Origin: Blastocatellia bacterium
GTDB lineage: Bacteria > Acidobacteriota > Blastocatellia > HR10 > J050
Length of the DNA: 64,000 nucleotides
NCBI GenBank assembly: GCA_026985075.1
Contig: JALSQX010000087.1
Coordinates: 45,813-109,812, forward strand
Direction of reading: 5' to 3'
The position numbers and the translations under genes are program-made. Below, one piece after another: positions 59,728 to 64,000 of the stretch (the stretch's first letter is position 1; each line of letters starts with the position of its first letter). Under the pieces are notes generated by a model. It made no database searches. It was not told where the DNA came from and worked only from the letters and a program-made list of their open reading frames with translations.

Positions 59728-61455
59728 ATGGTGAGGAAGAGAAGAGCGGCATGTGTCGATCTCCCCGGCTCCCCTCCCTGGTGGGAAAATAGTGATTCTC
59801 ATGGCGCTTGTGATCCTTGTTTGACATCAGCAGAGGTGCGTCTCACATCCTCAGATCCGTTCGGCGCCACCGAAGCGACTGGCAGGACGGGCCTCTCCGA
59901 CGAGCGGGATCTGTCGAGCGTTCACCGGGAGGTTGTAGACGTCAACCTCTCCCCTGCTGAGGAATCCAGCGTTGATGCCATCCGGGCCTACCTGCGCGAG
60001 ATGAGTGTCGTCCCTTTGCTCACCAAAGCCGATGAAATCGCCCTCGCTCAGCGTATCGAGCGTGGCCGCCGTCGCATTCTCAAGGCGCTATCTCGTTCTC
60101 CCCTCCTCATTCAGGAACTCATCAAAGTGAAGGATCAGTTGTTGAACGGAGCGATCCCTGCGGGCGAGGTCATCACTGTGGCTGAAGGAGAGGGGAGGGA
60201 GGGAGAGCAACTCCGCCCCGCTGTCTCCCGGTTCATCCGTCTGGTGACCGAGGTCGAGTCTCGCGCTCGACGGCTTCAACACCTGATGGCCCCGATATCC
60301 CGGCAAACGACGCGCCCCAATGGGCGGACGCGGCGTCGGTCTTCGTTCCCGCGTGCGAAGAGCGAGTGGGAATTGGCGCGAACGCGGATCGCGCTTTCTC
60401 GACTCATCCGGGGTGTGGGCCAAAATGGGAATCGACATTCTCATGGCTCTATCGCATTCGGAGCTCGCTTTCTGGCCCGGGTGATGGAGAGCGTTCATCG
60501 AGCCGCTGATCAGATCCAAACCACCGAGGGGCGCATCGAGCAATACCGACAGCGCTTGAAACGGGCGCGCTCATCAGCGACCAGGGCCGCGTGGCGGCGG
60601 AAGTGGCGGGAGGCTCGCCGGGAATTGGCCCAATTGGAGAAAAGATATCAGTCATCGGCCATCGAGCTGAAGCGCATCTCGCAGACGGTGCGCCGCGGCG
60701 AAGAGGAGGTCGATCAGGCCCGCCAGGCTATGATCGTGGCCAATCTCCGCCTCGTCGTCGCTATCGCCAAGAAGCATCTCAATCGCGGGCTTCCGTTCCT
60801 CGATCTCGTCCAGGAAGGAAACATTGGATTGATGCGGGCGGTCGAGAAATTCGATTGGCGGCGCGGATACAAGTTCTCTACCTATGCCACCTGGTGGATT
60901 CGTCAAGCCATAACCCGGGCTATCGCCGATCAGGCGCGAACGATCCGCATACCCGTTCACATGATCGAAACCATCAACAGGATGGCAAAGACGTCACGAC
61001 AATTGGTGCAGGAGTTGGGGCGTGAACCGACGCACGAAGAAATCGCCTGCCGGATGGGCGTCTCCGTCGCTCGCGTACGCCAGGTGCTCAAGGTGGCCCA
61101 GGATCCGGTGTCGCTAGAGACGCCGATGGGCTACGATGAAGAGGCGCGATTGGGTCAGTTCATCGAAGATCAACTCACTCTGAGCCCGGTCGATGTGGCC
61201 TTGGCTACTAATCGACGTCAAGTGACCGAGGAGGCTCTGCGCACTTTGACGCCACGGGAAGCGACGATCCTCAGGATGCGCTTTGGCCTGGCTCCGTTTG
61301 AGCGAGAACATACGCTGGAGGAAATCGGACGCAAGTTGCACGTCACTCGCGAACGCATTCGTCAGATCGAAGCCAAAGCCATTCGTAAGTTGCGCCATCC
61401 AGCTCGGAACCGGGCGCTTCGATCATTTATGGAAAAAGGTTCGCTCATCCTCTGA
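59728..61455 (+). CDS. rpoD: RpoD-type primary sigma factor
   Basis: 575 residues. An acidic N-terminus is followed by region 1.2 ([30 protein letters not shown]), a long charged non-conserved region (about residues 160-320), then regions 2.1-2.4 ([53 protein letters not shown]), region 3 ([32 protein letters not shown]) and region 4.2 ([31 protein letters not shown]). It recognises TTGACA/TATAAT promoters. The start lies behind a good promoter and a GAAGGA site. It could be a second group 2 factor rather than the principal one. Confidence 0.93.
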   Translation: MVRKRRAACVDLPGSPPWWENSDSHGACDPCLTSAEVRLTSSDPFGATEATGRTGLSDERDLSSVHREVVDVNLSPAEESSVDAIRAYLREMSVVPLLTKADEIALAQRIERGRRRILKALSRSPLLIQELIKVKDQLLNGAIPAGEVITVAEGEGREGEQLRPAVSRFIRLVTEVESRARRLQHLMAPISRQTTRPNGRTRRRSSFPRAKSEWELARTRIALSRLIRGVGQNGNRHSHGSIAFGARFLARVMESVHRAADQIQTTEGRIEQYRQRLKRARSSATRAAWRRKWREARRELAQLEKRYQSSAIELKRISQTVRRGEEEVDQARQAMIVANLRLVVAIAKKHLNRGLPFLDLVQEGNIGLMRAVEKFDWRRGYKFSTYATWWIRQAITRAIADQARTIRIPVHMIETINRMAKTSRQLVQELGREPTHEEIACRMGVSVARVRQVLKVAQDPVSLETPMGYDEEARLGQFIEDQLTLSPVDVALATNRRQVTEEALRTLTPREATILRMRFGLAPFEREHTLEEIGRKLHVTRERIRQIEAKAIRKLRHPARNRALRSFMEKGSLIL

Positions 61456-61484
61456 AGGATAGAGCAGCGACGCCGAGAGAAGCG

Positions 61485-61829
61485 ATGCGAGCCACAGTTT
61501 CCCCACAGCACCTTTATGAGAGCATCTCCGAGGCTCTGCGCCGCGGCGAGCGCCTCGTCGTCGCCACAGTGGTGGAGACGCGAGGCTCGACGCCACAGCG
61601 CTCAGGCGCTAAATTAATCGTATTCGAAGATGGTCGCATGCTGGGAACGGTGGGTGGCGGGTGTGTAGAGGCCGAGGTCTGGGCTCAGGCCCGCGAGGTC
61701 TTGCGGCGCGGCCAATCGGGCTTGTTCACGTTTCATCTCACCGATGATCCGGAAAAGCCCGATGGCGATGTGTGCGGCGGGACGATGAAGATTTTTCTCG
61801 ATCTCTGGTCATCGCGATCCTCCCGGTGA
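61485..61829 (+). CDS. XdhC/CoxI N-terminal-domain protein
   Basis: 114 residues. It has LRRGERLVVATVVETRGSTPQRSGAKLIVFEDGRMLGTVGGGCVEAEVW and the CGG motif in GDVCGGTMKIFLDL. This is the XdhC_CoxI domain alone; XdhC proteins help insert sulfurated molybdenum cofactor into xanthine dehydrogenase or CO dehydrogenase types. No such enzyme gene is in the window. The next gene, after 128 bases with no gene in it, encodes the other half. Confidence 0.88.
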   Translation: MRATVSPQHLYESISEALRRGERLVVATVVETRGSTPQRSGAKLIVFEDGRMLGTVGGGCVEAEVWAQAREVLRRGQSGLFTFHLTDDPEKPDGDVCGGTMKIFLDLWSSRSSR

Positions 61830-61957
61830 GCATCATCATCTTGGTCGGTCGGGTGCTCTTCATCAACATCGGGTGCCGTCGTGGAGGGAGACTCATCAGC
61901 CCTCGCCCGGAAAAGCCGCTTCGCGTTATCATACATGGTTCTCGAGTCGAGTGAAGG

Positions 61958-62791
61958 ATGATGAACGACGTTGAACTCGCTCGTGCCATAGAGGAGATTT
62001 ATCGTCGACAGGGAACGGCCGTTCTGATCACGGTGATGGAGGCGGGAGCGCCTGGACTCATCGGCACCAAGGCATTGCTGGAGTCGCCCGAACGACCACT
62101 GTTCATGAGCCAGATGCTCTCGGCCTGGCTCGATGCCCGTCCGAGGCTCAAGCGCGAACTCCTGGAAGCGGTGGCGGCTTTCGCTCATGAAGAGCGGACC
62201 TCCATCACTTCGATCCGGTTGGGAGAAGGAGAAGAGGGGATACGCGTCATGCTCGAGGGCGTTCGTCCCGAACCTCAGTTGATCATCTGTGGAGCCGGTC
62301 ATATCGGGCAAGTCCTCGCTCCCATGGCTCGATGGCTCGATTTTCAGGTCGTCGTCGTCGATGATCGCGCCGATTATGCTTCGCGCGAACTCTTTCCTGA
62401 CGAGAGCATTCGACTCATCGTCAAACCATTTGCCGAAGCGCTGGCCGCGCTTCAGATCACGCCGTCGACGAGCATCGTCATCGTGACGCGCGGGCACAAG
62501 TACGATGAGGATTGCCTGCGCGTGCTCATCCATTCGCCAGCTCGCTATATTGGCATGATCGGCAGCCGTCGGCGCGTCATCACTGTATTCCGGCGGTTGC
62601 TCGAAGAGGGCATCCCTCGAGAGGCCATCGAGCGCGTGCATGCTCCTATTGGATTGGATATCGGCGCGCGCACGCCGGCGGAAATCGCCGTGTCCATACT
62701 GGCCGAAATCGTGCTCACGAAATATGGCGGGTCGGGTGCCCCCAAACGGCGGGAGATTGAGCCCGCGTGGAGCAAAATCGCGGATGGGTGA
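61958..62791 (+). CDS. XdhC-family protein with Rossmann domain
   Basis: 277 residues. It begins with a degenerate XdhC_CoxI-like region lacking the CGG motif (VLITVMEAGAPGLIGTKALL) and continues with the XdhC Rossmann domain: PQLIICGAGHIGQVLAPMARWLDF, VVVDDRADYASRELFP, IVIVTRGHKYDEDCLRVL, YIGMIGSRRRVI and HAPIGLDIGARTPAEIAVSILAEIV. With the small protein upstream it makes a split XdhC system for maturation of a Moco enzyme. Confidence 0.9.
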   Translation: MMNDVELARAIEEIYRRQGTAVLITVMEAGAPGLIGTKALLESPERPLFMSQMLSAWLDARPRLKRELLEAVAAFAHEERTSITSIRLGEGEEGIRVMLEGVRPEPQLIICGAGHIGQVLAPMARWLDFQVVVVDDRADYASRELFPDESIRLIVKPFAEALAALQITPSTSIVIVTRGHKYDEDCLRVLIHSPARYIGMIGSRRRVITVFRRLLEEGIPREAIERVHAPIGLDIGARTPAEIAVSILAEIVLTKYGGSGAPKRREIEPAWSKIADG

Positions 62792-62954
62792 CGAGGGAGC
62801 AAGCCATGCTGTCGGTATCACTTGACCATCGTTGGCGGCTGGCGCAGAGGGGCGATTGGCCGCGGATGGAGGTGACGTTCCCGGCAGTGAGAGAAGAGGT
62901 CCGAAATGACGCGCCTCGAATGAGAGCTGAAGAACATACCGATGGGAGGAGCTT

Positions 62955-63746
62955 ATGGATCTGGGATTAAAAGACAGAGTGGCGGTCGTCACGGGATCGA
63001 GTAGAGGATTGGGTCGAGCCATCGCGCTGGAATTGGCCCACGAAGGAGCGAAGCTCGTCATTTGTGCGCGGAATGAAGAGCGGTTGCGACAGGCGGCCAC
63101 TGATATTCGGCAAGCCACGGGCGCCGAGGTGTTCGCTGTGGTCGCTGATGTAACCAATGAACATCAAGTGGAGCGGTTGATCGAGGAGACGGTGAATCGC
63201 TATCAGCGCCTGGACATCCTGGTGAGTAATGCTGGTGGCCCACCCAGCGGGCTCTTTGAGGACTTCACCACAGCCCAATGGCGAGAGGCGCTGGAGCTGA
63301 ATCTCATGAGTAGCATCTCTCTCTCTCTCGCCGCGGTCCCTCATATGCGGCGGCAGCGGTGGGGTCGTATCATCTATCTCACGTCCATCGCCGCCAAGCA
63401 ACCGATCGAGGGACTCATCCTCTCTAATACCGCCCGCGCTGGTGTGCTCGGATTGGCCAAGAGTCTCTCCAACGAACTGGCCCGAGAGAATATCACCGTC
63501 AACTGCGTGTGCCCCGGTTATACCCGGACGGAGCGGGTGGAGGAGTTGGCCCGGTCCATGGCCGAGCAGCAATCTGTCACCCCCGAAGAGATCTTCCGGC
63601 AATGGGAGACGACCATCCCTATGGGCCGATTGGGGGAGCCACGCGAGCTCGCCGCCTTGGTGGCGTTTCTCGCTTCCGAACGTGCCAGTTACCTCACTGG
63701 CGCAGTAATTCAGGTCGATGGGGGAACGATCAAAGGATTGTTCTGA
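62955..63746 (+). CDS. Short-chain dehydrogenase/reductase
   Basis: 263 residues from ATG 62955 with GGGAGGAG upstream. Nucleotide motif VTGSSRGLGRAIALELA, NNAG-equivalent VSNAGGPP, and a catalytic Ser-x-Lys set in IIYLTSIAAKQPIEGLILSNTAR. The usual Tyr-x3-Lys appears as Asn-Thr-Ala-Arg, so the catalytic Tyr and Lys are replaced. This YxxxK loss occurs in a known SDR subgroup with S-N-x-x-R. C-terminal QVDGGTIKGLF fits FabG-like proteins. Substrate is unknown. Confidence 0.88.
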   Translation: MDLGLKDRVAVVTGSSRGLGRAIALELAHEGAKLVICARNEERLRQAATDIRQATGAEVFAVVADVTNEHQVERLIEETVNRYQRLDILVSNAGGPPSGLFEDFTTAQWREALELNLMSSISLSLAAVPHMRRQRWGRIIYLTSIAAKQPIEGLILSNTARAGVLGLAKSLSNELARENITVNCVCPGYTRTERVEELARSMAEQQSVTPEEIFRQWETTIPMGRLGEPRELAALVAFLASERASYLTGAVIQVDGGTIKGLF

Positions 63747-64000
63747 AGTCGGCGAGGGACGAAACCACTCCCGCCGATGGAGGACATATTGCGATCTCCC
63801 GGTGGGTGACCCCAGGATTCTGTCATTCTCCCTATGGAGCGTGCGTCGCTGATTCGCCCAGACAGGGCCTGGCGATCGTTTCGACTTTTGTGGTTGAAAG
63901 ATGCGGTCTTCCCCGGCGGACGATGGACGCGGCGGGGCATCCACTGCCGGAGGACCTTCCTGAGCACCGCTCTGTGATTTCCCCGGTCCGGAGGCGCCAA
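63747..64000. other. Terminal non-coding stretch
   Basis: 254 bases. A short frame starting at ATG 63834 on the plus strand (47 residues) has no RBS or known motif, and the long minus frame is out of phase with any family. I see nothing supportable; a gene beginning beyond the window end is possible. Confidence 0.5.

Noticed and set aside
61485..62791. Possible readthrough joining the two XdhC-type genes
   Set aside because: The stop of the first gene lies after the complete domain, there is no Cys position involved, and the second gene has its own start.
1..64000. CRISPR array, rRNA or tRNA genes
   Set aside because: No regularly spaced repeats, no T-loop/anticodon pattern in intergenic DNA and no rRNA-like sequence were seen by eye; a tRNA scan would be needed for certainty.

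Overview
This window is one contiguous, gene-dense stretch of a GC-rich bacterial chromosome (roughly 58% G+C by eye). Gene content fits a Gram-negative, aerobic, probably thermophilic or environmental lineage such as an Acidobacteriota (Blastocatellia-like) or related phylum: an outer-membrane barrel protein, a CusBA-type tripartite pump, a Tat-exported sulfite-oxidase family protein with cytochrome c, a LytTR/LytS-type signalling operon, DapF, MeaB and methylmalonyl-CoA epimerase, FabD and a RpoD-type sigma factor. The taxonomic guess is inference; no rRNA or tRNA gene was seen.

The most striking signal is a set of four in-frame UGA codons, each exactly where the family has a conserved metal-binding or redox cysteine, each with reading continuing to a full-length family member and each with a possible hairpin 17-25 nt downstream. 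They are in an exported HMA-domain protein (UGA at 404), a MerT-like membrane protein (3023), the heavy-metal-binding domain of a CusB-type adaptor (4871) and a membrane-anchored peroxiredoxin-like protein (26496). I read these as four selenocysteine proteins, three of them packed in one metal-resistance island. UGA is an ordinary stop for many other genes here, so a genome-wide reassignment does not explain it.

Layout. 1-12.5 kb: metal island: barrel-protein tail, Sec-HMA protein, MerT-like protein, Cys paralogue of the HMA protein, NHL protein, Sec-MerT-like protein, decayed VapBC-like remnants, Cys-rich exported protein, broken TolC-type tail, Sec-CusB, CusA, then a MerR-controlled block (merR, MerT-HMA-HMA fusion, thioredoxin-like protein, flavin disulfide reductase). 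12.5-18.7 kb: accessory DNA: a decayed integrase-like fragment pointing away from a small gene-cassette array (nhaA and an orphan gene with attC-like sites), truncated mobile and ATPase fragments, and a transporter gene whose 5' part is duplicated on both sides of a HepT/MntA toxin-antitoxin pair. 18.7-24.4 kb: 8-oxoguanine repair pair (OGG, MutY), ADP-ribosylglycohydrolase, Dph6-like ATPase, B12-radical SAM protein. 24.4-36 kb: AsmA-like protein (minus), Sec-peroxiredoxin, MsbA-like ABC exporter, yicC-gmk-coaBC-UDG cluster, QueG (minus), FabD, NAD kinase. 36-46.6 kb (minus strand): sulfite dehydrogenase pair, LytTR regulator/exported protein/LytS kinase operon, and an ABC ATPase next to a remarkable ABC-2 permease-amidohydrolase-CIA30 fusion. 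46.9-57 kb (plus): acyl-CoA dehydrogenase, MeaB, epimerase, PpiC foldase, MBL hydrolase, MTAP, TPR protein, PfkB kinase, DapF, DUF2007, ComF and a small zinc-ribbon protein. 57-64 kb: ECF sigma/anti-sigma/DUF4097 operon (minus), RpoD-like sigma factor, two XdhC-family proteins and an SDR oxidoreductase.

The metal genes form a coherent chain: exported HMA chaperones and MerT-like carriers bind and move the metal, CusBA expels it, and the MerR block senses and reduces. Placing selenocysteine at the binding pairs would raise affinity for soft metals such as mercury or alter redox behaviour; that functional reading is inference. Whether the organism makes selenocysteine cannot be decided here because selA, selB, selC and selD are not in the window.
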